Shown here in pieces: positions 25,296 to 33,144 of a stretch of DNA of 41,162 nt (positions are counted from its first letter, which is position 1; each line of letters starts with the position of its first letter). Made by a program: the position numbers and the translations under genes. The stretch is from assembly GCA_964577175.1 (NCBI GenBank), contig CAZNYC010000019.1, forward strand, positions 1 to 41,162. Direction: 5' to 3'. A model generated the notes under the pieces. That model did no database searches. It was not told the DNA's origin and was given only the letters and a program-made list of their open reading frames with translations. This DNA comes from BS750m-G62 sp964577175. GTDB lineage: Bacteria; Planctomycetota; Phycisphaerae; FEN-1346.

Positions 25296-26117
25296 CCCAA
25301 TCCGCGGCCCGGGGGTGTGCTGGGCCGCCGCGAAGAGGCGCAGCCGGTCGCCGGGGCGACGGGCCAGAAACGCCTGGGCCTCCAGGGCCATCCGGGCCGT
25401 GTTGCAATCCCGCGACAGGTGCGCGAGGACCACGTTCTGCACGCGGCCGGGCCGGCTTCGGCCGACGACTCCGGCCAGGGCCTCGGCGGCGGCCCCGTTG
25501 GAGAGGTGCCCGTTCGGGCCGGCGATGCGGTCGATGAGATCGGCCGGCCGGCCGCTGGCCCGCAGCATATCCGGGTCGTGGTTCGATTCCAGCACGACGG
25601 CGTCGGCGTCGAGGAAATGGCCGGCCGCCCCCACCGGCAGGTGCCCGAGGTCCGTCGCGACGGTGGCCCGCCGCCGGCCGCGCCCCCGACCCAGCGTCAG
25701 CCGGAACCCGTGACAGACGCCGGGGGAATCGTGCGGCACGGGGAACGCCTCGACGGTGACCTGCCCCACGGTGACCGCCTCGCCGTCGATGGGCCGGGCG
25801 AGGCCGGCGTCGACGAGTTTCGCAAAGCCCCGCCGCGACCGTTCCAGATGATCGAGGTTCTCCGCGGCCGCGTACACCGGCACGTTCCCCGCGAGGCAGA
25901 AACCGACGGCCGAGGACCGGAAATGGTCGCCGTGCGTGTGGGTGATGAAGACGGCGCCGATGTCGCGGGGACCGAGGGCCACGTCGGCGAGGGCGGCCGT
26001 CAGCCGCCGCCGGCCGAGACCGGCGTCGACGAGGATGCGCGTCCCGTTTGCCCCGGCCAGGAGCGCGTTGCCCTGGCTCCCGCTCGCCAATGGGTACAGA
26101 TAGGCTTGTGCTGACAT
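25290..26117 (-). CDS. MBL-fold metallo-hydrolase
   Basis: The 275-residue protein has the metallo-beta-lactamase fold and resembles the YycJ/WalJ group. The metal-binding motif HTHGDH is at 60-65. Further ligands are likely in PHDSPG (His near 130), ATDLGH and ESNHD, with a terminal-domain histidine in LAHLSRD. The start LASGSQGN is typical for the group. Related proteins are thought to be nucleases or cell-wall regulators. The substrate is not known here. Its stop codon falls within the repeat at 25163-25295. Confidence 0.85.
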   Translation of the reverse strand: MSAQAYLYPLASGSQGNALLAGANGTRILVDAGLGRRRLTAALADVALGPRDIGAVFITHTHGDHFRSSAVGFCLAGNVPVYAAAENLDHLERSRRGFAKLVDAGLARPIDGEAVTVGQVTVEAFPVPHDSPGVCHGFRLTLGRGRGRRRATVATDLGHLPVGAAGHFLDADAVVLESNHDPDMLRASGRPADLIDRIAGPNGHLSNGAAAEALAGVVGRSRPGRVQNVVLAHLSRDCNTARMALEAQAFLARRPGDRLRLFAAAQHTPGPRIGL

Positions 26118-26197
26118 CTATCGTCCCGTGCCTGATGCGTCCGTAACGCTTGCCGCGCTTTGGAGTGCGGCGGGGCGGGCGCCGCTTTGCCGTTTGG

Positions 26198-26246
26198 TGT
26201 CTGGCACCTTCAGGCTGTTTGTCAAGGCGCCTGACACCTTTACCGT
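26198..26246. repeat. Short inverted repeat in the MBL-NIF3 gap
   Basis: GGTGTCTGGCACC and GCGCCTGACACC form inverted arms around a short loop. This lies beside the half copy of family A within a 263-base gap with no gene. Confidence 0.5.
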
Positions 26247-26315
26247 TCGCCGTTGCCCGTTCCCCGGCCGGACAAGCCGGCCGGGCCACACGGCGAAACG
26301 GCGAACGACAACGGC

Positions 26316-26360
26316 CACGGCGAGATTCTTCGTCGCCCTTACGGGCTCCTCAGAATGACA
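26316..26360. repeat. Family A repeat, right half only
   Basis: It reads GGCGAGATTCTTCG and ends CTCCTCAGAATGACA. It matches the right half of the copies at 1487-1606 and 14071-14181. The left half is not recognisable and may be decayed. Confidence 0.7.
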
Positions 26361-26380
26361 ATGCTCGGGCCGGGCCGCCC

Positions 26381-27511
26381 TTACCGCCACACCGCCGGAT
26401 CGCGTTCCCGCTCGGCGAGGCGGACCTCCACGTCCACCGCCTCGGCCAGGCGCGGCGTCCAGGCCGCCAGGGCCGCTCGCTCCGTCCGCCAGTGGCCACC
26501 CAGGATAACGCCGATGCCGTCGGCTGCAAGGGCCGACAGGTCGTGGTACTTCATTTCGCCCGTGACGTAGGCGTCGGCGCCCGCGCGGCGGAGGGCCTGG
26601 CCCATCCCGCCGCCGGAGCCCGTCAGGACCGCGGCGCGCTCGATGGGCGCCGCCGGGTCGCCGGCCAGGCGAATGCTCTCGCAGCCTAACGCCTCTCTGG
26701 TCTTATCGGCGAGGTCGCCGAGCGTTCTGGAATGTTTTATCGGACCTACGCGGCCGAGCCCGGCGCCCGCCCCGCCCCCCTGCCCCGGCGGCGAGCCGAC
26801 CGACGCCACGTCCAGACGGTAGCAGTCGACGACCGGTTCCTCGTACGGATGGGCCCGGACGACGGCCGCCAGCACCGCCCCGAGGTCCGCTTCCCCCGCG
26901 ACCGTTTCGAGGCGGCGTTCCGCGACGCGGTTGGCCTTGCCGACCTCGCCCTCGGCGGGCCGGGCCCCCTGCCCCGGCCGGAACCGGCCCGTGCCGGCCG
27001 CCTCGAACGCCACCTCCGTGTAGTCGCCGACCCGCCCTGCCCCGGCGGCGAAGGCGGCCGCGGCCACGGCCTCCAGGGCGTCTTCCGGGGCGTAGACCAC
27101 CACTTTGTACCGCCGCAGCGAGGGCGCGGGATCGAGCGGTTCGGTCTGCGTCAGGCCGATGATCTCGGCCAGACAATCGCACAGGCCGCCGGCGGCCGCA
27201 TCGAGGTTCGTGTGGGCGGCGATGACGGCCCGTCCCGCCCGCGCCAGACGCAGGGCCAGGCGGCCGGGGACCGTCCCCGCCGTCAGACGGTCCACCGGTT
27301 GGAAGATGAGCGGATGATGGGCAAGGACGGCGTCGGCCCCGGTGGCGTGGGCCTCGTCGCAGACGGCCTCGGTGACGTCGAGGGCGACGAGCACCCGCCG
27401 GACCTCGGCGCCTGAGTCGCCCAGCAGCAGGCCGACGTTGTCCCACGCCTCGGCCAGGCGAAACGGGGCGAGGCCGTCGACGGCGGCCAGGATGTCGCGG
27501 ACGGTGGTCAT
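26381..27511 (-). CDS. NIF3-family (YbgI/DUF34) dinuclear metal protein
   Basis: The 376-residue protein belongs to the NIF3/YbgI family of hexameric dinuclear-metal proteins. Metal ligands are visible in LAHHPLIF (His65, His66), AAHTNLDAA (His near 99) and the C-terminal GHWRTE. A central insert of about 130 residues holds the typical additional domain and the sequence HPYEEPVVDCY. The family is implicated in metal handling or GTP cyclohydrolase-like reactions, but its role is unsettled. The long form with an insert is common in many bacteria. The MBL-fold gene follows on the same strand after a 263-base gap. Confidence 0.9.
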   Translation of the reverse strand: MTTVRDILAAVDGLAPFRLAEAWDNVGLLLGDSGAEVRRVLVALDVTEAVCDEAHATGADAVLAHHPLIFQPVDRLTAGTVPGRLALRLARAGRAVIAAHTNLDAAAGGLCDCLAEIIGLTQTEPLDPAPSLRRYKVVVYAPEDALEAVAAAAFAAGAGRVGDYTEVAFEAAGTGRFRPGQGARPAEGEVGKANRVAERRLETVAGEADLGAVLAAVVRAHPYEEPVVDCYRLDVASVGSPPGQGGGAGAGLGRVGPIKHSRTLGDLADKTREALGCESIRLAGDPAAPIERAAVLTGSGGGMGQALRRAGADAYVTGEMKYHDLSALAADGIGVILGGHWRTERAALAAWTPRLAEAVDVEVRLAERERDPAVWR

Positions 27512-27532
27512 GGGGCTTTGCTTCAGCGTCAG

Positions 27533-27611
27533 TGCGCGGCGGGTTTCCGCACCCGCCGCGCCCCTCGCACGTTTTCAGGCCGCTGCGCGGCGGGTCTCCG
27601 CACACGCCGCG
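27533..27611. repeat. Palindromic repeat, family B, two direct copies
   Basis: The two copies, GCGCGGCGGGTTTCCGCACC at 27533 and GCGCGGCGGGTCTCCGCACA at 27583, lie in direct orientation between the restriction gene and the NIF3 gene. Confidence 0.7.
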
Positions 27612-27635
27612 AGGAAACGGCTTGTTGCGTGGGGC

Positions 27636-28448
27636 CTAGAGGTTCAAGTCGCCGTTTGCCTTTCGGAGGCGATAGGCTTCGAGTTCCTCGCCGGACAGTT
27701 GGTCCGGCGGAACGAGCAGATAGTGCATTTCGCCGGCAATGCGGACGCCTTCGGCCGTCTGCTCCAGAGCGAAAAGGGCAATTTGATTGTTCTGCATGAA
27801 CTGAGCCGCAATGGGACAGCAGATCAGGCTTGGGAACTTGCTTTGGCACATCGCGAAGTCCTGTTCAATCTGGACAACGCTGATGCGCTCGTGTTCTCCT
27901 TTGGCCTGGACGGGGAAGACGTAATGAGCACCGCTGCGGCTCAGGCCGACGTAAACCTCGTCGGTCTCGATTTGGCCGATATCCGGCACGGCTGTTCGCA
28001 AGTGGTTCTGCAACGAATAGCAGGCCACTCCGGCGAAAACGTCCAACAGTCTGTTATAACGCAGTTTCGCAAGAAGCGCTTGTTCGTCGTTCAGCGCGTA
28101 CATGTTGATGATGCCCGGTGTTGCGTCGGGAACCTTCGTCTGTGCCAGGGCTTCATTGGGCACGATGTCGATGACTTGAACGGCAGCGAAGCAGTACTTG
28201 CCTATGCCGGCAGGGCGAATGATCCATCTCTTGCCGTGGGGGGCGCACTCTCGAACGGCTTCAGGCAGATCTCTTCGGTACCTGTAGGAGTAGATGATAT
28301 CCCCGAGGTTCTTGGGCAGGGCAAGGCCCAGTTCCCTGGCAACGTCGGCGAGTTCGCTTCGGTCGAACGGCAATTCCTCGGCACCGCTCTCGTAATGAGC
28401 AAGGAAAACGTGCTGAATGATCTTGTCATAAGTGCTTTGGTCGGCCAT
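27636..28448 (-). CDS. Putative type II restriction endonuclease
   Basis: The 270-residue protein lies two bases downstream of a DNA methyltransferase gene and is probably its partner nuclease. A PD-(D/E)xK-like core may be formed by ETDEVYVGL (acidic residues at 161-164) and FPVQAKG, with Gln181 and Lys183 in place of the usual E-x-K. C-terminal segments LICCPIAAQFM and YLLVPPDQLSGEEL look like those of a family annotated as endonuclease. The ATG at 28448 is chosen. Base composition is visibly lower in GC than neighbours, consistent with transfer. The recognition site is unknown and catalytic residues are a prediction. Confidence 0.72.
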   Translation of the reverse strand: MADQSTYDKIIQHVFLAHYESGAEELPFDRSELADVARELGLALPKNLGDIIYSYRYRRDLPEAVRECAPHGKRWIIRPAGIGKYCFAAVQVIDIVPNEALAQTKVPDATPGIINMYALNDEQALLAKLRYNRLLDVFAGVACYSLQNHLRTAVPDIGQIETDEVYVGLSRSGAHYVFPVQAKGEHERISVVQIEQDFAMCQSKFPSLICCPIAAQFMQNNQIALFALEQTAEGVRIAGEMHYLLVPPDQLSGEELEAYRLRKANGDLNL

Positions 28449-28450
28449 GG

Positions 28451-29758
28451 TTACGTGGCCCTCCCCGGCCAACGCAGGACGAGGGTCTCCTCACGCAACT
28501 GCTCGCCGGTGGCGGTGGCCAATCGCGTCCTGAACAGGTCCCTGCCCACGACCTCGTATCCCAAGGACTCGGCAATTCCTGCCAGCAGTTCCCCCGTTCG
28601 AATCATGATTCGCAGGTACGAAGCCTGATCACCGACGACGTACGCGAGTCTGGCCCCAGGGCGAAGCACGGTCTTCAACTGCTCGAAGTGTCGTACCATG
28701 CCACCGAAGTACAACTTGGTCACGCGGTGGTACAGCCGCTCGAAACCGCTTGTCTTTCCAAGTTCAACCCGTCGCTCCTCGATTGCCTGGGCAATCCTCT
28801 GGATCTCCGGGAAGCCCTCGGCCCAGTGGTCATCTTCGTCGGCCTTGTAGACGTTCCGCGTGTTGGAGCGCAATAGCCCTTGTTTGAGGTGGCGCAGTGC
28901 CTTGCGGTTGTCCACGAAACCGAGTACGACCGATTCCAGCCGGGTCGTCCTGGTATAGTCTTTCTCGTTTGGATAGGGAGGCGAAGTAATCACAGCGTCA
29001 ATCGAACAGGGCTTGAGAGCGGTGGCTTTCTCTCTGCTGTCTTGCCGAATGGCCTTAGAGGGGACGTGCCTCATATCCTCAAAGCGCCGAAGATCCTCAA
29101 CCATCCACCTCATGCACTTCAGCCAACTAGCGACGACAGGAGCGTCCTCTTTCCATCCTCGAACGCCCACTTCGGGCCCGAAATGAAGGTTGCCGATATC
29201 ATTTACGAGGGCCTTGGCCAAGGCGAGCAGGCCATGGCTTTGGTGCCTCGTGCTGGCAACCTCGTGTATCTTCTGGCGCAGAAGAAGCGACTTGTGGAGT
29301 GGTATCGGACTGATCGAGTTCTTCAGGAGCAGACGGTGGCTTTCCGGCGGGAGCCTGCGCAGGGCTTCGTCATCATCCGATTCTACGCCGAGCCGCCTGA
29401 TTCGGTCGCTCGCATCGGCGGCGACCTTCTCCGCGTCTTCAAGAAGTGCTTCGGCATCGAGGTCCCAGTCGGTCTTCACCGTACTGGCGAAGTGCGGCAT
29501 TGGATGCGCTTCAACGCCAACGCTCGCGATGCCGAGTTTCTTGCACTCGACTAGTGTGGTTCCTGTGCCACAGAACGGGTCGAGGACCGTCTGATTCGTG
29601 TCCACTCCGAAACGGTCGAGGTAATCCCGAACGAGGTGGGGCGGAAACGACAGAACGAACCGGTACCAATCGTGGACGGGCCGGTCCTCTGGGGCGAGTT
29701 TGTTCCTCTGGCCGTTCTTCGCAGGCGTCGGCGGTCTTGAAGTCAACTGGAAAGCCAA
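28451..29758 (-). CDS. DNA methyltransferase (N4-cytosine/N6-adenine type)
   Basis: The 435-residue protein has the AdoMet-binding motif DPFCGTGTT at 60-68 and the catalytic motif SPPY at 259-262 (TSPPYPNEKDYTR). The SPPY form points to N4-cytosine methylation. Motif order (binding motif, long spacer, catalytic motif) suggests the alpha arrangement. HDWYRFVLSFPPHLVRDYL is a family-like start. The start is uncertain: TTG at 29758 is chosen because GAGGGG lies 6 bases upstream. The open frame extends much further upstream but overlaps other genes. It forms an operon with the nuclease. Two 12-bp repeats lie just upstream at 29795-29823. Confidence 0.85.
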   Translation of the reverse strand: MAFQLTSRPPTPAKNGQRNKLAPEDRPVHDWYRFVLSFPPHLVRDYLDRFGVDTNQTVLDPFCGTGTTLVECKKLGIASVGVEAHPMPHFASTVKTDWDLDAEALLEDAEKVAADASDRIRRLGVESDDDEALRRLPPESHRLLLKNSISPIPLHKSLLLRQKIHEVASTRHQSHGLLALAKALVNDIGNLHFGPEVGVRGWKEDAPVVASWLKCMRWMVEDLRRFEDMRHVPSKAIRQDSREKATALKPCSIDAVITSPPYPNEKDYTRTTRLESVVLGFVDNRKALRHLKQGLLRSNTRNVYKADEDDHWAEGFPEIQRIAQAIEERRVELGKTSGFERLYHRVTKLYFGGMVRHFEQLKTVLRPGARLAYVVGDQASYLRIMIRTGELLAGIAESLGYEVVGRDLFRTRLATATGEQLREETLVLRWPGRAT

Positions 29759-29794
29759 GGGTTTCCCCTCGCAGGGGCACCGGTTCGAGTCTAT

Positions 29795-29823
29795 GTCTAA
29801 TCTGACACACAGTCTAATCCGAC
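29795..29823 (-). promoter_or_regulatory. Paired 12-bp repeats upstream of the restriction-modification operon
   Basis: On the minus strand GTCGGATTAGAC, TGTGT and GTCAGATTAGAC occur in direct order, with a 17-base period. Each unit begins GTC and ends GAC. They lie about 37 bases before the chosen methyltransferase start, as an operator might. No regulator gene is encoded next to them. Confidence 0.45.
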
Positions 29824-29856
29824 GTTGCCCCTTTCGCAAGGCGACTGTTGTGCCGC

Positions 29857-30765
29857 TCACGCCAACCACTGCGCCAACAGCCGGCGGGAAAGGGCCAGGC
29901 CCGACTTGATCGCATCGAGATTCGCCCGATACGTCGCATCGGCGTGGTCGACGGCCAGCGTCCCCGCGACCCCCAGTTCCCGGGCCCGGTCGAGGAAGCG
30001 GCGCCAGTCCACCTCGCCGAGGCCCGGCAGGCGGTACCGCCACCAGCCGCCGGCGGGGCGCAGAATCCCGCAGTCCTGCCGCCTGAGGGCCATCGTCTCG
30101 GCGTCGCGGGCGGGCACGTGGAACACCTTCTCGGCGTAGTCCGTCAGGGCCGAGACCGGGTCGATGCCCTGCCACAGGAGCGGCCCGGGGTCGAGGGCCA
30201 GGCCGACCGCCTCGGAGCGGACGTGCGTGAAGAGTTTTTCCCACAGTTCCGGGCAGAACGCGGCCGCGGCGGGCACGTCGGCCTGGTCGCGGCCGAGATG
30301 GGGCCCGGTGTCGACCGCGAGGCGGACACCCCCCGCCTGGGCCGTCGCGAGGGCGGGGTCCAGGCGGCGAGCCACCTCCGCAATCGCGTCGCCGGGCGCC
30401 ATCCCGGGCGACCGCAGGATCGGCACCCGCACCACCGGCACGCCGAGGACGCCGGCCATCTCGACGACGCGGTCCAGGTGCTTCAGGGCCCGGTCCGCCC
30501 GGTCGGGGTCGGCGTCGAGGAGAGAAACGTCGCAGGCGAGGCAAGCGGCCTCCAGGCCGGCCGATTCCAGGGCCGAGACGAAGGCGTCCCGGCCGGGACC
30601 GTCGAGTTTCGCGACGATCACGGCGCTGCCGTGATGCCAGGTCTCGGCGCCACGGACGGGCGGCGCGGGAAGGTCGACGGCGGCGAATCCGGCCGTGCCG
30701 GCCCACCGGAGGACCTCCGGCAGGCGAACGTCTCCGAAACATGACGTGCACACACCCAGCCGCAC
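29857..30765 (-). CDS. Sugar phosphate isomerase/epimerase-like TIM-barrel protein
   Basis: The 302-residue protein belongs to the xylose isomerase-like (AP endonuclease 2) TIM-barrel family. It opens MRLGVCTSCFGDVRLPEVLRW. Metal or substrate residues are likely in VDTGPHLG, LALDPGPLLW and LAVDHADATY. A typical glutamate ligand of this family is replaced in several positions, so activity is uncertain. The start is GTG at 30765 with GAGGAAC upstream. It lies downstream of the PQQ-repeat lipoprotein on the same strand. The substrate is unknown. Confidence 0.75.
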   Translation of the reverse strand: MRLGVCTSCFGDVRLPEVLRWAGTAGFAAVDLPAPPVRGAETWHHGSAVIVAKLDGPGRDAFVSALESAGLEAACLACDVSLLDADPDRADRALKHLDRVVEMAGVLGVPVVRVPILRSPGMAPGDAIAEVARRLDPALATAQAGGVRLAVDTGPHLGRDQADVPAAAAFCPELWEKLFTHVRSEAVGLALDPGPLLWQGIDPVSALTDYAEKVFHVPARDAETMALRRQDCGILRPAGGWWRYRLPGLGEVDWRRFLDRARELGVAGTLAVDHADATYRANLDAIKSGLALSRRLLAQWLA

Positions 30766-30885
30766 GGTGCGTTCCTCGGCGGTCAGTCCTGGAGGCCGGA
30801 GCCCCCCTCGGCCGGTGCCGTCTGCCCGGCCCGACGCCGGTTCCCAGCCGGGCCGGCGTCGGCGCGAGGCGTTCGACGATTCGCG

Positions 30886-32292
30886 CTACATGGCGGGAGC
30901 GGCAGCTCCGGCCGCCGGGGCCCCGTCGGCCGGCGTTTCGGCCTCGGTATTGCGGGTCAGCGCCCACACGTGACCGTCGGGCGAGGCGAAGTACAACAGG
31001 CCGGTCCCCGTCTCGTTGATCCCGATGCGCGTCCCTCCCCGCAGCGGAATGGCGAAGCGCACCTTGCCGCTCGCACGGTCGATGGCGATCAGGTCGTGGC
31101 CCTGACCGAGCACGTACACCGTATCGGCGTCGGCGGTCACGAGATCGACGCCCTCCGGCAATTGCCACTGGACCTTGCCGGTGCTCGTATCGAGCACGGT
31201 CAGGCCGGCGCCCTGGGTAAACAGGAAGACCTGCTCGCCGAAAGTGTACGGCGGTTTGCGGATGGGCTCGCCCGCGTTGTACCGGCGGTTGGGCAGAGCG
31301 TCCCACTCCAGGGCGCCGCTCGCTCCGTTGAACGCATAGAGGCTGTAGTCGGTACTGCCGACGAGAACCATGCCGGTGTCGGTCATACGGAGGTCGGCGC
31401 GGACGGCGCCTTCCGTCTGGTACTGCCACACGATCCGCCGCATGTTCTGCGCCGAGGCGTACACGATGCCGTTGTGGCCGGCGAAGTAGACGCGGGCGGC
31501 GTCGACGACCGGCCCGGCGGTGAGCGCCCCGCTGGTCCACCGGCCCCAGGAGACGAGGTCCGGCCGGATGCTGACCGCCTGGAGCCAGCCTTTGGCGTCC
31601 GGCACGAAGACGTGGGACCCGTCGCAGGCGGGCGACCCGGACGGCGCGAAGTCCAGGGCGATGGCCTCCTGCTCGGCCGCAAGGACCCGGGCCATTTTGC
31701 TCTCGCGGCCTTCGATGCGGCTGATTTCGGCGGTCACCCGGCGCCGGGTCTCGGCCGAGCCCGGCCAAAGGGCGGGCGACCGGCCGGCCTCGGCCTCCTC
31801 TTCCTCCTCGGGGATCTCGACCTCCGGCCCTTCTGCGGCGGGGCCCGGACCCGCGGCCGTATGCAGCACCTCCTCCACGATGTTCGTGCCGTCGGCCCCC
31901 TCGAAGCCCAGTAGCCGCGTCGTCGTCACGAACCATAGGCGTCCCCGATGCGCCGCGGGGGGCCAGAGCGTTTCGTGGTCATCGGCCAGGTCCACCGACC
32001 ACAGCCGGAGCCCGGACTCGGCGTCCAGCACGTACACCCGGTGGTCCGACCCATGGGCCACCACGTAGCCCCCGCGGACCCACAGGTCCACGACGTGGGT
32101 GTTCGGCCCCAGCGAGACCTTGCTCTGCCACTGGACGGCCATCGCATTGGTGGCCAGCAACGCCGGCGCCAGCGGCGGCGGGGGCACCGCGTCCTCCTCG
32201 CCCGCGCCCCACTGCGCGCAGCCGCCCGCGAGGACGGCGGCCAGCCCGACGACCACGGCCGCCGGGACCATCCACCTGCGTCGTCCGTTCAT
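30886..32292 (-). CDS. PQQ-like beta-propeller lipoprotein
   Basis: The 468-residue protein is a lipoprotein: hydrophobic stretch at 8-24 and lipobox LAGGC with Cys25. Propeller blades of the PQQ/BamB type follow (VYVLDAESGLRLWSVDL, IVYASAQNMRRIVWQYQ, YSLYAFNGASGALEWD, TVLDTSTGKVQWQLP, LIAIDRASGKVRFAIP). An acidic low-complexity insert (EIPEEEEEAEAG) sits near 150-160. It may be a BamB-like scaffold or another envelope protein. The start is ATG at 32292, with GGAG at good distance; a GTG at 32304 is possible. The small 94-residue gene upstream is probably in the same operon. Confidence 0.85.
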   Translation of the reverse strand: MNGRRRWMVPAAVVVGLAAVLAGGCAQWGAGEEDAVPPPPLAPALLATNAMAVQWQSKVSLGPNTHVVDLWVRGGYVVAHGSDHRVYVLDAESGLRLWSVDLADDHETLWPPAAHRGRLWFVTTTRLLGFEGADGTNIVEEVLHTAAGPGPAAEGPEVEIPEEEEEAEAGRSPALWPGSAETRRRVTAEISRIEGRESKMARVLAAEQEAIALDFAPSGSPACDGSHVFVPDAKGWLQAVSIRPDLVSWGRWTSGALTAGPVVDAARVYFAGHNGIVYASAQNMRRIVWQYQTEGAVRADLRMTDTGMVLVGSTDYSLYAFNGASGALEWDALPNRRYNAGEPIRKPPYTFGEQVFLFTQGAGLTVLDTSTGKVQWQLPEGVDLVTADADTVYVLGQGHDLIAIDRASGKVRFAIPLRGGTRIGINETGTGLLYFASPDGHVWALTRNTEAETPADGAPAAGAAAPAM

Positions 32293-32320
32293 CCTTGGCT
32301 CCACGTCCTGCCCTCTCGTG

Positions 32321-32605
32321 CTAGAGGTACTCGGCCAGGTTGACGTCGTTCTGCCGCTCGAAACGGTTCAGCCGCTCGATCCGCTCGATGTCGTCCTGAA
32401 TCCGGTGGGCGAGTTTGAAGACGTACGGCTTGCCCTGGAGCCGGTCGTTCAGGTCGGCCAGCATGGCGTCCCACCGCCCGTCGTAGAGTTCATCGCGGAG
32501 ACGGACGAGCATCACCTCCTCCTCCGTCAGGCCGGCGACGAACCGCCCGACCGGCGTGTCGGCCTGGGCCTCGGTCGGCGGCTGCCTCGGTTCGCGCTTG
32601 CCCAC
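32321..32605 (-). CDS. Small protein of unknown function
   Basis: The 94-residue protein begins at GTG 32605, which has GGAGAAAGGGGG upstream. It reads FVAGLTEEEVMLVRLRDELY, then a GRWDAMLADLNDRLQGKPYV segment and ERLNRFERQNDVNLAEYL. It is hydrophilic and helical, with no signal peptide. It was not recognised. It precedes the propeller lipoprotein gene by 28 bases and is likely co-transcribed with it. The in-frame sequence upstream of 32605 is GC-biased low-complexity and is not counted. Confidence 0.7.
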   Translation of the reverse strand: MGKREPRQPPTEAQADTPVGRFVAGLTEEEVMLVRLRDELYDGRWDAMLADLNDRLQGKPYVFKLAHRIQDDIERIERLNRFERQNDVNLAEYL

Positions 32606-32765
32606 CGCGGTGCCCCCTTTCTCCGGGGCCGCTTGCTGTGACCGGCGTCCGGCCAGGGGCGGCGGCCATGCGTCCCCCGGACCGGGCGCCCCTCGTCCAG
32701 CGACACGCCCGTCGGCGCCACCGACGCCGGCGGCCTCCGCGCGCAACAGAACCTGGACACGACGT

Positions 32766-32793
32766 AAGGTAGCAAGGCCGCTCGCGGCGTCAA
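32766..32793 (-). promoter_or_regulatory. Possible promoter for the 94-residue gene and lipoprotein
   Basis: On the minus strand TTGACG (32788-32793) and TACCTT (32766-32771) are separated by 16 bases. Confidence 0.4.
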
Positions 32794-32962
32794 CCTTTTT
32801 CTGGACAAGGGCTTCCGGGGAAGGTTCCGTCGCCGGTGCACCCGCGGCCCGCGGCCCGGTTGCCACTGGCTGCTTACCCGCCAGTGCGCGCGGACCTCGA
32901 AACGCACTGCCGGCTCCTCCGCCGGTGCCACCCGCGGCGGGCCGTAGCCCGGCGCATAAAGC

Positions 32963-32992
32963 GGGCCGCCCGGGATCCGTCCCGGGCGGCCC
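32963..32992 (-). terminator. Strong GC hairpin downstream of the permease gene
   Basis: A 13-bp perfect stem (arms GGGCCGCCCGGGA and TCCCGGGCGGCCC, loop of 4) is followed on the minus strand by GCTTTATG. The weak T-tract leaves it uncertain, but the position fits termination of the permease transcript. The surrounding 539-base gap (32606-33144) holds no other recognisable gene, only this hairpin, a possible promoter and a short repeat near 32872-32900. Confidence 0.55.
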
Positions 32993-33144
32993 AAGCGCTG
33001 GGATGGGACTTCACCGTCATTATCGAGCACCCGCCGGGAAACTTGACCCCAAAAAACCCGTGCTCTCACGAACCTTTCAGGGGCATCCTCATCCCCCGTG
33101 GGGGTCGCCCTGGCTTATACCGCGCGGTGCCCGCCGGGCAGGCT

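Noticed and set aside
29725..29800. tRNA-like sequence (GGTTCGAGTC and TCTTGAAG) on the plus strand near the methyltransferase start
   Set aside because: The bases flanking the T-loop-like GGTTCGAGTC do not pair as a stem, the anticodon-like part lies in the methyltransferase coding region, and no acceptor stem was found.
30110..30126. Half parS-like sequence CACGTGGAACA within the isomerase gene
   Set aside because: The left half does not match the consensus and the site lies inside a coding region, so it is probably coincidental.
29759..31936. Longer open frame upstream of the methyltransferase start
   Set aside because: It overlaps the isomerase and PQQ-repeat genes antisense or out of frame. 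Only the part from about 29758 has methyltransferase-like sequence.
32606..32866. In-frame upstream extension of the 94-residue gene
   Set aside because: The extension is GC-biased and low-complexity. A well-spaced ribosome-binding site lies before GTG 32605, and a possible promoter lies within the extension.
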